DNA of 34,726 nucleotides from Deltaproteobacteria bacterium (GCA_023381945.1 JAMCQY010000003.1:1-34726); one strand, 5' to 3'. Shown: positions 16,773 to 25,640, counted from the first letter of the stretch. Numbers and translations are program-made. The notes: a model not told the origin generated them from the sequence alone.

Positions 16773-17342
16773 TTAGTGAAGGAACATCTCGTCCATTAGA
16801 TGCACGGCAAAGGTCCGGGCAGCCTGGGCGAGCAGCAGTTCCCGCTCCCTGGGGGCAGGCGCCCCCGGGTTCAGCGGCGAGGTCACCCTGAGCTGATCCT
16901 GAAAGGCGAACAGGATGTGCTCGCCCCTGCGGATGGTCCCCTGGACCGTGAGGCAGGCGGTGAGCCGGCCAAGGATAAAGCGGAGAGAAGCGCCCCTGAT
17001 TTCCACCTGCTGCACCGTTCCGCCGAGGACCACGGGGCTTTGGGGGCCTAGCTTCAGGCCGTTGGCCCCGAGGGCCCTGGTAAGTTCTTCTTGGAGCTGC
17101 GCCTGAAAGATTTGCGGATCAACTCCCAGGGCGGCTTCCACGCTAAAAGGCTCCAAGGCGTAAGTGTTGCCGACCGGATCGAAATCGGGAGCCCGATAGG
17201 AGTAAGTGAGATAATGTCCGGGCTGGAAAACGATGCCGAAGGGCGGCACTGGCGCCGGACGCGGGATGCAGCCCCACAAACAAACCAATGCCAGGGCTGA
17301 GAGGAAGCCCAAGGAGGTGCGCGGTTTAATCCACATGGCCAT
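16773..17342 (-). CDS. Predicted lipoprotein of unknown function
   Basis: The 189 residues open with a lipoprotein signal ending LWGC (Cys25) and continue with a Pro-rich linker. The mature part has a compact alpha/beta pattern: QAQLQEELTRALGANGLKL, VVLGGTVQQVEIRG, LTVQGTIRRGEHILFAF, and a final amphipathic helix. This resembles small outer-membrane assembly-type lipoproteins (DUF4410 or ABC-auxiliary style), but I do not recognise it securely. The start is ATG 17342 or 17336, because the signal peptide begins there; the frame stays open far upstream but without signs of coding. It faces the DUF1573 gene convergently and the FBP aldolase/phosphatase gene divergently. Confidence 0.65.
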   Translation of the reverse strand: MAMWIKPRTSLGFLSALALVCLWGCIPRPAPVPPFGIVFQPGHYLTYSYRAPDFDPVGNTYALEPFSVEAALGVDPQIFQAQLQEELTRALGANGLKLGPQSPVVLGGTVQQVEIRGASLRFILGRLTACLTVQGTIRRGEHILFAFQDQLRVTSPLNPGAPAPRERELLLAQAARTFAVHLMDEMFLH

Positions 17343-17410
17343 TTGATTACCACAATCTAATGTTATCTGCCAACATTTAACCATTTTCTGGCGATTAATC
17401 GGCGAATGAC

Positions 17411-17488
17411 GTAGGGGCGCCGAATCGGGTCCGACCTTAGAGGCGGACACCGGGATGGAACCGGGGCGAAGAGCGGATTCGCCCCTAC
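17411..17488. repeat. Palindromic element, variant copy (gtaggggcg...cgcccctac)
   Basis: It begins gtaggggcgccgaatcgggt and ends gattcgcccctac, so the outer arms pair over about 13 bases. The centre is diverged from the other copies. It lies between the lipoprotein gene and the FBP aldolase/phosphatase gene and ends 41 bases before the latter's ATG. Confidence 0.6.
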
Positions 17489-17529
17489 GGAAAATGGAGG
17501 ACAACCGGTCACTATTGTAAGGAGGGTTT

Positions 17530-19443
17530 ATGGGGACCACAGGCAAGATCACGTTATCGGTAATTAAGGCTGATGTGGGCGGCTGGGTGGGGCACAGCAC
17601 CTGCCATCCTGACATGCTGGCGCTGGCCCGGGAGATCGTGCAGCGGGCAGTGGACCGGGGTCTGCTGATCGACGGCCAGGTGCTCAATGTGGGTGATGAC
17701 GCCGAGCTCATCATGACCCACGAGAAGGGCGAAGAGGACGCGGAGATCCACAAATTCGCCTGGGACACCTTCATGGAGCTCACCGCCCTGGCCAAAAAGA
17801 TGAAGCTTTACGGGGCTGGGCAGGACATGCTGGCCGACGCCTTTTCCGGCAACGTCAAGGGTATGGGCCCCGGCGTGGCGGAACTGGTCTTCGAAGAGCG
17901 CAAAAGCGAACCCGTGCTCATCTTCATGGCGGACAAGACCTCGCCGGGGGCCTGGAACCTGCCGCTTTTCCGCATCTTCGCCGATCCCTTCACCACCGTC
18001 GGCCTGGTCATCGATCCCAACATGCACCGGGGCTTCCGGTTCCGGGTGATCGACGCCATCGAACACAAAGAGTGGATCCTGTCATGTCCGGAAGATATGT
18101 ACGATCTGCTGGTGTTGATCGGCACGCCGGGCCGCTACCTCATCGAAAATATTTACCGGAAAAAAGACAACGAAGTGGCGGCGGCGGCCTCCTCCCAGAA
18201 GTTGGGGCTGCTGGCCGGCCGCTACGTGGGCAAGGACGACCCGGTGATGATCGTTCGCTGTCAGTCGGGGTTCCCGGCGGTGGGCGAAGTCCTGGAGCCC
18301 TTCGCCTTCCCGCACCTGGTGGAGGGCTGGATGCGGGGTTCGCACCACGGCCCCTTGATGCCCGTGGCCTTCAAAAACGCCATTCCGAGCCGGTTCGACG
18401 GGCCGCCCAGGGTCATCTGCGCCGGCTACCAACTCACTGACGGCAAGCTTCTGGGACCCATGGACATGTTCGCGGACGTGGCCTTCGACGAGGCCCGCCA
18501 GGAGGCCAACCGGGTGACCACCTATATGCGGCGTCACGGCCCCTTCGAGCCGCACCGCCTGGGCCTGCACGAAATGGAGTACACTACTCTGCCCCAGGTG
18601 ATGGCCTTTATCTTTGAGAAGTCGGCCATCCCCCGGCGGGGAGACCTGGAGGAGCAGCTCAAGAAGGTCTATCCGCACCTAAGGGAGCTGCGGGTGGTGG
18701 ACCCCGGCCTCAAGGATGCGGACGCCATCCAGAAGACCGTGGCCCGGGAGGCCGCCTATTATCTGGAGGAGGTCGCCAAGGACGGAGCCAAGATCGGGCT
18801 TTCCGGCGGCAAGACCCTCTATTACATGATCACCTATTTGGAGCCTGAGCGCCTCCATGGCCTGCAGCTATACCCCTTGACCCTGACGGGCATCCTCAGC
18901 ATGCCTGGCCTTACCGCCAATGCCTTGGTGGGCATGATGAGCACCAAATATCCGGACGCCACCGCCTTCAACCTGCCCACCCTGCCGGGAGCTTCCCGGG
19001 AGGAATATGAGAAGCAGATGGCCGCCAACCCGGAGCTGCAAAAGACCTACCGGGAGATTGGGGAAGTGGACATCATGGTCCTGGGGGTGGGCTACCTCAC
19101 CGGTCCGTTACTGGGGTTCCGAGCCCTGGCGCAACAAGAATTGTCCATTTCGCCGGAAGAATTGAAAGCTAAGGGCATGGTCGGGGAGATCAACCACATT
19201 CCCATCAACGCCCAGGGCGAACCTATGTTGAATGACGATCCTGACCTGGCGAAACTGACGCGACGGATCATCGGGGTTGGGCCCGCTGCATTGCGGGAAC
19301 GGGCCGGCAGGTCCGACCGGCTCGTGGTGGCGGTGGCCGGCGGCCTGGAAAAGCAGGACGCCATCCGGGCTTGTCTAAAAGGCAAATACTTCAACGTGTT
19401 GATCACGGACGCCTACGTGGCCGAGGCGTTGGTCCAAGGATAG
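17530..19443 (+). CDS. Fructose-1,6-bisphosphate aldolase/phosphatase fused to a SorC/CggR-type sugar-binding domain
   Basis: Residues about 5-365 are a complete bifunctional FBPA/P (condenses DHAP and GAP to FBP, then removes the 1-phosphate). Visible parts are IKADVGGWVGHS (Asp15, His22), Asp56-Asp57 in VGDDAELIMTHEKGE, LYGAGQDMLADAFSGNV, and the aldolase Tyr232 and Schiff-base Lys235 in RYVGKDDPVMI. From about 378 to 637 follows the effector domain of SorC/CggR/DeoR-type regulators: GAKIGLSGGKTLYYM, VDIMVLGVG, EINHIPINAQGEPM, RRIIGVG, and VVAVAGGLEKQDAIRACLKG ending NVLITDAYVAEAL. No helix-turn-helix lies between. The normal FBPA/P is about 360-400 residues, so the tail is extra. In CggR this domain senses FBP, so an allosteric role is the natural inference. 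AAGGAGG precedes the ATG, and a strong terminator follows at 19511. Confidence 0.9.
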   Translation: MGTTGKITLSVIKADVGGWVGHSTCHPDMLALAREIVQRAVDRGLLIDGQVLNVGDDAELIMTHEKGEEDAEIHKFAWDTFMELTALAKKMKLYGAGQDMLADAFSGNVKGMGPGVAELVFEERKSEPVLIFMADKTSPGAWNLPLFRIFADPFTTVGLVIDPNMHRGFRFRVIDAIEHKEWILSCPEDMYDLLVLIGTPGRYLIENIYRKKDNEVAAAASSQKLGLLAGRYVGKDDPVMIVRCQSGFPAVGEVLEPFAFPHLVEGWMRGSHHGPLMPVAFKNAIPSRFDGPPRVICAGYQLTDGKLLGPMDMFADVAFDEARQEANRVTTYMRRHGPFEPHRLGLHEMEYTTLPQVMAFIFEKSAIPRRGDLEEQLKKVYPHLRELRVVDPGLKDADAIQKTVAREAAYYLEEVAKDGAKIGLSGGKTLYYMITYLEPERLHGLQLYPLTLTGILSMPGLTANALVGMMSTKYPDATAFNLPTLPGASREEYEKQMAANPELQKTYREIGEVDIMVLGVGYLTGPLLGFRALAQQELSISPEELKAKGMVGEINHIPINAQGEPMLNDDPDLAKLTRRIIGVGPAALRERAGRSDRLVVAVAGGLEKQDAIRACLKGKYFNVLITDAYVAEALVQG

Positions 19444-19510
19444 TAAAGCGCCGGAGGATATCTCCCCCCCAAGAGGGCAAGACGCAAGGATTATCAAGAA
19501 TGCAGGGCAG

Positions 19511-19549
19511 AAGCAGGGTGCGCCAATTTGCGCATCCTGCTTTTTCTTT
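19511..19549 (+). terminator. Intrinsic terminator of the FBP aldolase/phosphatase gene
   Basis: A 12-13 bp stem (agcagggtgcgc 19512-19523 with gcgcatcctgct 19530-19541, one G-U) and loop caattt are followed by TTTTTCTTT. This is a classic rho-independent terminator, 68 bases after the stop. Confidence 0.88.
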
Positions 19550-19697
19550 AAATACTGAATTCTTCTGCCGGGCCGGAGGCTTTTTGTGGTAAGATAGTCA
19601 GGATTTTTTATTTTTCTTAAAATGGATAATTTGATCAGCGGCGTAGGCCGAAAAATAACGGCATGCTTTAGGAGCCGGCATCTGCCAGGATGGTGCG

Positions 19698-20687
19698 ATG
19701 GCGCTCCGTAAGCTTGTATTTCTAGTCATTATCCTGATCGTCCTGCTGTTCATGGGCAGCCTGGGCTTTGTCTGGCTGGAAGGCTGGAATTATTTCGACG
19801 CCCTCTACATGACGGTGACCACTCTCACCACCGTGGGTTATGGGGAGGTGCATCCGCTTTCGAAAATCGGCAGGGTCTACAATATGGCCCTGATCCTGGC
19901 GGGTATGGGGGTGCTCTTTTATATTGTTACCGCCCTGGCCCGGGTGGTGGTGGAAGGGGAGATCAAAGAAGCACTGGGAAGGCGCAAATTGTTCAAGAGA
20001 ATTAGAGGACTCAAAAACCATTATATTATTTGCGGTTTCGGCCGCATTGGGGAAATTATCGCCCGCCAGCTCAAAGAGCGGCGCATCCCCGTGGTGATCA
20101 TCGAAAACAAGCCCGAAAACCTGAGCTATTTGGAGGAGTCGGGTTATTACTTCGTCGCGGGCGACGCCACCCGGGAAGAGATTTTACAGGAGGCCGGGAT
20201 CGACCGGGCCCGGGGGTTGGTGGCGGTGGTTTCCACGGACGCCGATAACGTTTACATTGTGCTGACGGCCCGCAGCCTCAACCCCGCCCTCTACATCGTG
20301 GCCCGGGCTGAAGAGATCGGGGCCGAAAAGAAATTGCTGCGAGCCGGGGCCGACCGGGTGGAATCTCCCTATGAGATGGGAGGCCGCAAGATGGCCCACG
20401 CCATTCTGCGCCCCACTGTGACCACCTTCATGGAACTGGCCATGACCGAAGGGGTGGAGTGGAGCATGGAGGAGGTCAGGGTAGGGGAGGGGTCCTCCCT
20501 GGCAGGGGTGGCCCTTAAAGACTCGGGCATCCGCAAGAAATTAGACCTCATCCTGGTGGCCATCAAACGGGCCGACGGCGAAATGCTCTTCAACCCCACC
20601 CTGGAGACGCGGATCCAGGCAGGCGATACCCTGATCGCCCTGGGAATGCGCCATAATCTGGAGAGGCTGGAAGAGATGGTGAAATAG
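19698..20687 (+). CDS. Two-TM potassium channel with RCK (TrkA-N / TrkA-C) domains, MthK type
   Basis: The 329-residue protein has TM1 at about 5-28, a pore loop with the selectivity filter TTVGYGE, TM2 at about 60-85, then a cytosolic RCK module. The Rossmann motif GFGRIGEIIA begins the TrkA-N domain, followed by IIENKPEN and VAGDATREEIL. A TrkA-C domain (VRVGEGSSLAGVALKDSGIR to LIALG) closes the chain. This is the ligand-gated K+ channel layout of MthK, opened by Ca2+ or nucleotides in known cases. It is followed by a palindromic repeat and the UPF0173 gene; an operon is possible, but the repeat lies in between. The ligand is unknown. Confidence 0.9.
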   Translation: MALRKLVFLVIILIVLLFMGSLGFVWLEGWNYFDALYMTVTTLTTVGYGEVHPLSKIGRVYNMALILAGMGVLFYIVTALARVVVEGEIKEALGRRKLFKRIRGLKNHYIICGFGRIGEIIARQLKERRIPVVIIENKPENLSYLEESGYYFVAGDATREEILQEAGIDRARGLVAVVSTDADNVYIVLTARSLNPALYIVARAEEIGAEKKLLRAGADRVESPYEMGGRKMAHAILRPTVTTFMELAMTEGVEWSMEEVRVGEGSSLAGVALKDSGIRKKLDLILVAIKRADGEMLFNPTLETRIQAGDTLIALGMRHNLERLEEMVK

Positions 20688-20710
20688 CGGTCAGCTATCA
20701 GCCAGGGTTT

Positions 20711-20768
20711 GTAGGGGCGCACCCATGTGTGCGCCCTTGAGAGGGCGGACACGCGGGTCCGCCCCTAC
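20711..20768. repeat. Palindromic element, compact copy (58 bases)
   Basis: It runs from gtaggggcgcacccatgtgt to gcgggtccgcccctac. It consists of two small hairpins back to back (gggcgcacccatgtgtgcgccc and gggcggacacgcgggtccgccc), and the outermost 9 bases also pair. It lacks the tgccaaaa outer arms of the copies at 15774 and 28495. Confidence 0.75.
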
Positions 20769-20790
20769 AACACTGATATTGGAGGACGCC

Positions 20791-21507
20791 ATGACCCAAA
20801 AAATCGTCGGACGCGGGGTGAGTGTCACTTATTATGGCCATTCGGCTGTTAAATTAGTGGGGGGCGGGGTGGCGGTAGCCATCGACCCCTGGCTCAGCAA
20901 TCCGCTGCTCCATACCCCGGTGGAGCAGGTGGGGAAGGTGGATATCATCCTGGTGACCCATGGTCACGGGGATCATGTTGGCGAGACCGTGCCGTTGGCC
21001 CGGAAGACCGGGGCCACGGTGGTGGCCATCCACGAATTGTCGCAGATTCTGGCCGATCAAGGGGCCGCGCAGGTGGTGGGCATGAACAAAGGCGGCACTT
21101 TGGAGACTGCGGGGCTTAAAATAACCATGACCCAGGCGGTCCACTCCTCCACCATGGCGGTGGGGGGCAAGATGGTGCCCTGCGGGGAGGCCGGCGGCTT
21201 CGTGGTGCAGTTTCCGGGAGGCTTCACCGTTTACCACGCCGGCGATACCGCGGTCTTCCGGGATATGGAACTCATCCGGGAATTATACCGGCCGGAACTG
21301 GCCCTGCTGCCCATCGGCAGCCATTACGTCATGAACCCCCGGGAGGCGGCCCTGGCCTGCCGGCTGCTCAGGCCCAAATGGGTCATTCCCATGCACTACG
21401 GCACCTTCCCGGTGCTCACCGGCACGCCGGCGGAATTGAGTGAGCTATTGAAAGATACGGCGGAGATCGACGTGATTGCGATGAAGCCGGGAGAGAGCAT
21501 TGAGTGA
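20791..21507 (+). CDS. UPF0173 metal-dependent hydrolase (metallo-beta-lactamase fold)
   Basis: The 238-residue protein carries THGHGDH (His57, His59, Asp61, His62), AIDPWLSNP, HAGDTAVF and a late MHYGTFP, which together define the UPF0173 (YtkL-like) group of beta-lactamase-fold hydrolases. It is cytoplasmic; the substrate is not known for the group. I start at ATG 20791, where GGAGG lies 6 bases upstream. The frame is open upstream into the palindromic repeat, which is not coding. A few copies of a gtgagcagt-type repeat follow the stop. Confidence 0.88.
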   Translation: MTQKIVGRGVSVTYYGHSAVKLVGGGVAVAIDPWLSNPLLHTPVEQVGKVDIILVTHGHGDHVGETVPLARKTGATVVAIHELSQILADQGAAQVVGMNKGGTLETAGLKITMTQAVHSSTMAVGGKMVPCGEAGGFVVQFPGGFTVYHAGDTAVFRDMELIRELYRPELALLPIGSHYVMNPREAALACRLLRPKWVIPMHYGTFPVLTGTPAELSELLKDTAEIDVIAMKPGESIE

Positions 21508-21592
21508 GCGGTGAGCAGTAAACAGTAGCAGTGCAGGTGCCCCCGGATTTTTGCCTGATTTACAACTCAAATGACCAGAGAGGAATCACTCA

Positions 21593-22249
21593 ATGGCTTC
21601 CGCTCAACAACTCAGTCTCCGGCGACGCCTCTTTAATGCACTGATGATCCCCTGGGTGGATAAGACCATTGCGGTTCTGGCGGTCCTGCCCTTCGCCTAT
21701 GAACTGGTCAGGATGCTGATGCACGGCCTAATGAACATCCCTCGGGCCGTTTTGGCGATTCATTTCCTGGTAGTTATTTTCACGATGGTTCTACGCACCG
21801 CACCGGTTCGGGTCACCCCTAATCCGTGGTTTTGGGCGCTGGCCTTTGTGGCGACTTATTGGGGACTGCTGGTTGCAACCTTGGCAAAGCCGGGAGCGGC
21901 CCTGGTTCCCAGTATGGTCACCAACGGCATTTCCATCCTTTCCATCTTGGTAGTGGTATATGCCCGGCTCAGCCTGGGGCGCAGCATCGGTTTGGTTCCG
22001 GCCCAGCGGGTTATCATTACGCATGGGGCGTACAGATTTGTCCGGCATCCGATCTATACGGGCATCTTCATCTCCTACACCTCATTTATGCTGCGCGCTT
22101 ACTCGCCGACCAATCTGGCGCTGGCGTTCTGCGGTATCGGGTTCTTCCTGGTTAAAAGCGTCATAGAAGAGCGTTTTCTGGCGGTAGACCCGGAGTACGC
22201 CGATTACCTGGCGCGGGTACGCTGGCGCTGGTTCCCTGGATTGGTATGA
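21593..22249 (+). CDS. Isoprenylcysteine carboxyl methyltransferase (ICMT/PEMT)-like membrane protein
   Basis: The 218 residues hold about five to six hydrophobic helices and the C-terminal SAM-binding pattern of the ICMT/phospholipid methyltransferase group: HGAYRFVRHPIYTG, then FFLVKSVIEERFL and a final DPEYADYLARVRWRWFP. Bacterial members methylate lipids or other small membrane substrates, and the substrate here is unknown. GAGAGGAATCACTCA precedes the ATG. It stands between UPF0173 and recJ, separated from each by repeat-rich spacers, so it is probably its own unit. Confidence 0.82.
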   Translation: MASAQQLSLRRRLFNALMIPWVDKTIAVLAVLPFAYELVRMLMHGLMNIPRAVLAIHFLVVIFTMVLRTAPVRVTPNPWFWALAFVATYWGLLVATLAKPGAALVPSMVTNGISILSILVVVYARLSLGRSIGLVPAQRVIITHGAYRFVRHPIYTGIFISYTSFMLRAYSPTNLALAFCGIGFFLVKSVIEERFLAVDPEYADYLARVRWRWFPGLV

Positions 22250-22253
22250 AAAA

Positions 22254-22435
22254 TGCTGTCAGCGGTCAGCGGTTAGCTTTCAGCTGAAAAATCAAAAGCT
22301 CCAAATGGAATCGGTTTTAAAATGTAGCCGCAAGCTTGCGAAGGCTGAAGACTGCGGCTACACGGCGGGCACGGAGGCCCGCCCCACCAGACAATAATTC
22401 GAGCTGAGCGCTGATAGTTGAAAGCTGACAGCTTT
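22254..22435. repeat. Nested repeat block upstream of recJ
   Basis: An outer imperfect palindrome (left gctgtcagcggtcagcggtt at 22255, right gctgatagttgaaagctgac near 22411) encloses a dispersed repeat of the TAGCCGCAAGC...CCCACCAG type (22325-22389). The same inner module is found at 7805 and 29715. The block ends just before the recJ ribosome site. Confidence 0.65.
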
Positions 22436-22450
22436 AGCCAAGGAGGAAAA

Positions 22451-24157
22451 TTGCGTCGTAAAAAGCGTTGGCAGGTGGAGCCGGAGAAGCCGGAGCAGGT
22501 GAAGGAGTTGAGCGCCCGGCATGGGCTGCCGCCCCTGGTGGCTCGCCTGCTGGTGAACCGGGGCCTGAACGAGGCCGAGGAGATCGAGGCTTTTCTGGAC
22601 CCCAGCCTGGAGCGGCTTTGCCCGCCCTTCGGACTGGCGGATCTGGAGAAGGCCGCCACCCGCCTGGGCCAGGCGGTGCGCCGGGGCGAGCCGGTGGCGG
22701 TCTACGGCGACTACGATGCCGACGGTATTACCGCCACTGCCGTATTGCATCAGCTCTTCACCGAGCTGGGTCTGACTTGTGGCAACTACATCCCTAACCG
22801 GCTCACCGAGGGTTACGGCCTGAAAGTGGGGGGCCTGAAGGAGTTGGCTCCCAAGGCCAAATTAGTGGTGACGGTGGACTGCGGCGTCAGCGACGCCGAG
22901 GCGGTGGCCTGGGCCCAACATGAAGGGCTGGAGGTCATCGTTACCGACCACCACGAAATCCCGCCGGAACTGCCGCCGGCTTTCGCGGTGGTCAACCCCA
23001 AGCGGGGCAATGCTGATTATCCCTTCGGAGACCTGGCCGGCGTCGGGGTGGCCCTGCTTCTGGCCCTGGGAGTGCGGGCCGAATTGCGCTCCGAGGGCTG
23101 GTTTTCCAGGCATAAAGAGCCCAACCTCAAGTCGTATCTCGACTTGGTGGCGCTGGGCACTGCCGCGGACGTGGTCCCCATACTGGGAGAGAATCGCATC
23201 CTGATGCGTCAGGGGCTCAAGGTCCTGGAAGCGAGCCGCCGTCCCGGTTTGGTGGCCCTGAAGGAAGCGGTTAAGCTGGAGGGCAAGCCGATTTCCTTTC
23301 GGGATGTGGTCTTCCGGCTGGCCCCCCGCCTCAACGCCGCCGGCCGTCTCGGCCAGGCTCGCTGCGCCCTGGAGCTGCTGCTGTGCGACGATTTGGCCCA
23401 GGCCCGGCTCCAGGCCAATTATCTGCACAATCTGAACCGGCAGCGTCAATCCCTGGAAGAGGCTATGCTCCGGGAAGCCGCGGCCCTGGTGCGCCGGGAA
23501 AAGTTAAACCAGCGGCCGGTGATGGTCCTGGCCAAGGAAGGCTGGCATCCGGGCGTCCTGGGGATTGTGGCGGCCCGCCTGGCGGAGGAGCATCACCGCC
23601 CGGTGGCCATGGTGAGCCTGCGGAACGGCACGGGCCGGGGTTCAGCCCGATCGGTGGAAGGCTTTCACCTGTTTAAGGGACTGCAAGCCTGCGAGGCGGT
23701 GCTCAAGCGCTACGGGGGACATGAGGCCGCGGCGGGTTTTGAAGTGGCAGCCGATCAGGTCGCGGCCCTGCAAGAGAAGCTGGAGCAGGCCTTGCAAGCG
23801 CAGTTGGGGGCAGAAATGCCCCGGCCCACCCTGAAGGTGGACGCCCAGGTGCAACTGGCGGAGCTGAACCGCGAATTTTTCAGTTGTTTGGAGCGCCTGC
23901 GGCCTTTCGGTCCGGGCAACCCGGCGCCGGTGTTCGTCTGCCGGGAAGTGGAGTGCCTGAGCTCGCGAGTGGTGGCGGAGCGCCATTTGAAGGTGCAGTT
24001 ACATCACCAGAATTGTGTCATGGAGGCCATCGCCTTCGACCAGGCGGCCCATCACCCCTTGGCCGGGGGCCTGGAAGTGGCCTTCAGCACCCGGCTGTCG
24101 CACTACCAGGGGCGCGCGATTCCGGAATTGATGCTGTTGGACTGGGGAAAGCCGTAA
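22451..24157 (+). CDS. recJ: Single-stranded-DNA-specific exonuclease RecJ
   Basis: The 568-residue protein has the DHH-phosphoesterase motifs: VYGDYDADG (Asp87, 89, 91), VTVDCGVSD, TDHHE (Asp166, His167, His168), FRLAPRLNAAGR, and the DHHA1 segment GRGSARSVEGFHLF with RYGGHEAAAG. An OB-fold region follows to the C-terminus. RecJ degrades 5' ended single-stranded DNA in recombination and repair. The start is a TTG at 22451, set by AGGAGG four bases upstream; an in-frame TTG at 22418 has no ribosome site. The length matches the usual 560-580 residues. No neighbour shares its pathway except ssb, about 1 kb further on. Confidence 0.94.
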   Translation: MRRKKRWQVEPEKPEQVKELSARHGLPPLVARLLVNRGLNEAEEIEAFLDPSLERLCPPFGLADLEKAATRLGQAVRRGEPVAVYGDYDADGITATAVLHQLFTELGLTCGNYIPNRLTEGYGLKVGGLKELAPKAKLVVTVDCGVSDAEAVAWAQHEGLEVIVTDHHEIPPELPPAFAVVNPKRGNADYPFGDLAGVGVALLLALGVRAELRSEGWFSRHKEPNLKSYLDLVALGTAADVVPILGENRILMRQGLKVLEASRRPGLVALKEAVKLEGKPISFRDVVFRLAPRLNAAGRLGQARCALELLLCDDLAQARLQANYLHNLNRQRQSLEEAMLREAAALVRREKLNQRPVMVLAKEGWHPGVLGIVAARLAEEHHRPVAMVSLRNGTGRGSARSVEGFHLFKGLQACEAVLKRYGGHEAAAGFEVAADQVAALQEKLEQALQAQLGAEMPRPTLKVDAQVQLAELNREFFSCLERLRPFGPGNPAPVFVCREVECLSSRVVAERHLKVQLHHQNCVMEAIAFDQAAHHPLAGGLEVAFSTRLSHYQGRAIPELMLLDWGKP

Positions 24158-24160
24158 ATG

Positions 24161-24211
24161 CGTGATCAATGGCCAGTAGTCAGTAACATAGTGAATAGTG
24201 GGCAGAATCAG
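24161..24211. repeat. Degenerate gtcagt / agtgaatagt-type repeat
   Basis: Short units (ggccagtagtcagtaacat, agtgaatagtgggcag) fill the space between convergent recJ and the TPR gene, like the units at 14881 and 30876. Confidence 0.4.
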
Positions 24212-24239
24212 TAATTGATAAAGGCAAAAGATAAAAATC

Positions 24240-24992
24240 TCACTTTTTCTTTTTCAATTCATCCAACAGACGGCGGGCCTGTTGGCGGTCCTCTTCCAAG
24301 TCCTGGGGTGTGATGGCATGCTGGTTATTCTGCAGGACCTTCTCAAATTCTGCCCGGGCTTGGTCTTTTTGCTGCATATCCAGCAGGGTCTCGCCCAGGT
24401 ACAGGTGATTGGTGCTGTAGTTGGGGGCCTGGTGGACCGCGGCGGTTAAGTGAGCCAAGGATTTCTTCTTATCTCCCACCGAGATAGGCCAGGACGGCGC
24501 CTGGAAAAAGATGCGTCCCATCACCCGGTGGGCCCCGGCATCATCGTAGGATTGGTCAATGGCGAGAGCCCGTTTAAGTTCATCCATGATCTGGGGAAGA
24601 AGCTTGAAGCCCACGATTTCACTGCCGACGTCGGCCAGTCCGCCCAAATTCAAGGCTTTCCAGTAATGGCCAGCGACCCCGTTGGGTTCCTGGGCTAAAA
24701 GCTTTTCAGCATAATGCAGACCTTGTTCATAATAGTTCCCCCGTTCTTTGACCGGCGCCAAATTTCCTAAAATGAAGCAGGCCCGGGAAAGCCGCGTCAT
24801 TAATTGAGGAGAGCCCTGAAGCAGGTCTTCGTACAGCACCAGGGCTGATTGGGCCTTCTGAAAGTCAAGAGAGGGGCTGGCCAGGATGCCGTCAGCCTGG
24901 GCCATTTTATCCGGTTCGCCGGCGGCCTGGGGGAAGGTGGCGGTCAACAGCAGTAAGCTCAGCGCCGCAACAAGGCCAATTAGAGATCTCAT
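24240..24992 (-). CDS. Exported tetratricopeptide-repeat protein
   Basis: The 250-residue product begins with a signal peptide (hydrophobic 5-18, likely cut after the QAAG region) and continues with helical repeats: YYEQGLHYAEKLLAQEPNGVAGHYW, then the ALAIDQSYDDAGAHRVMG unit, the HLTAAVHQAPNYSTNHLYLG unit and a last unit at LDMQQKDQARAEFEKVL. It ends with a Lys tail. These are TPR-like, so the protein should serve as a periplasmic scaffold. The layout also resembles TatT-type TRAP-transporter accessory proteins, but no TRAP genes are near. I start at 24992 because GAGGAA precedes it and the signal peptide begins there. A good promoter lies at 25024-25052. It is divergent from ssb. Confidence 0.75.
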   Translation of the reverse strand: MRSLIGLVAALSLLLLTATFPQAAGEPDKMAQADGILASPSLDFQKAQSALVLYEDLLQGSPQLMTRLSRACFILGNLAPVKERGNYYEQGLHYAEKLLAQEPNGVAGHYWKALNLGGLADVGSEIVGFKLLPQIMDELKRALAIDQSYDDAGAHRVMGRIFFQAPSWPISVGDKKKSLAHLTAAVHQAPNYSTNHLYLGETLLDMQQKDQARAEFEKVLQNNQHAITPQDLEEDRQQARRLLDELKKKK

Positions 24993-25023
24993 CGATTTCC
25001 TCAGGAGCTTGATAATCATGCAA

Positions 25024-25052
25024 AATATAATGATTAACCAGCGGATTGGCAA
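25024..25052 (-). promoter_or_regulatory. Sigma-70-type promoter for the TPR gene
   Basis: On the minus strand TTGCCA (25052-25047), a 17-base spacer and TATATT (25029-25024) match the consensus 5/6 and 5/6. The transcript would start about 25 bases before the chosen ATG. Confidence 0.7.
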
Positions 25053-25154
25053 GATAGAGATGACCCTGAGGTCCGCTTTTAAAGCGGCTGCGCATAAGTC
25101 CTTGCCCGAGGGCGTTTTCTGTGATAGAGGTTTTAAATAATCGAAGGAGGAGTC

Positions 25155-25565
25155 ATGGCTGGGGTCAATAAGGTTATTTTGGTGGGCAATCTGGGGGCCG
25201 ATCCGGAGATACGCTATACTGCCGGCGGCACCGCCGTCTGTCGGCTTAGCATTGCCACCAGTCGGCGCTACACCGACAAACAAGGCAACCGCCAGGAAGA
25301 AACCGCCTGGCACCGGGTTGATGTTTGGGGCAAAATGGCGGAGACCTGCGGCCAGTATCTGAGTAAAGGCCGTCAAGTTTATATTGAAGGGCGGCTCAAG
25401 TACGGCTCCTATGAAAAAGACGGGGTGAAGCATTACACCACCGATATCGTCGCCGAAAACATGCAGCTATTGGGAAGCCCGGGCCAGGGTAATCGGGCCC
25501 AAGAGCCGGAGCCGGGTTTCGGCCCGCCGGAAGGCGGCGTTCCGGAAGACGATATCCCTTTTTAA
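25155..25565 (+). CDS. ssb: Single-stranded DNA-binding protein
   Basis: The 136-residue protein has the OB-fold of bacterial SSB ([52 protein letters not shown]) and the acidic tail EDDIPF that recruits repair and replication proteins. The linker is short, so the protein is compact. GAAGGAGGAGTC gives a strong ribosome site. It is followed at 75 bases by a HEAT-repeat protein and then by a small membrane protein, all on the same strand and possibly one transcript. There is no rpsF/rpsR neighbour. Confidence 0.96.
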   Translation: MAGVNKVILVGNLGADPEIRYTAGGTAVCRLSIATSRRYTDKQGNRQEETAWHRVDVWGKMAETCGQYLSKGRQVYIEGRLKYGSYEKDGVKHYTTDIVAENMQLLGSPGQGNRAQEPEPGFGPPEGGVPEDDIPF

Positions 25566-25640
25566 GACCATCATGTCTGGGATGCCGGAATACGGTTGCT
25601 TTGACCTTAGTGGCCTTTAAAAAGGGAATAACGGCTTAAC

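Noticed and set aside
17343..17795. Upstream extension of the lipoprotein gene at 16773
   Set aside because: It runs antisense into the FBP aldolase/phosphatase start and through a palindromic repeat; the lipoprotein signal peptide begins at 17342.
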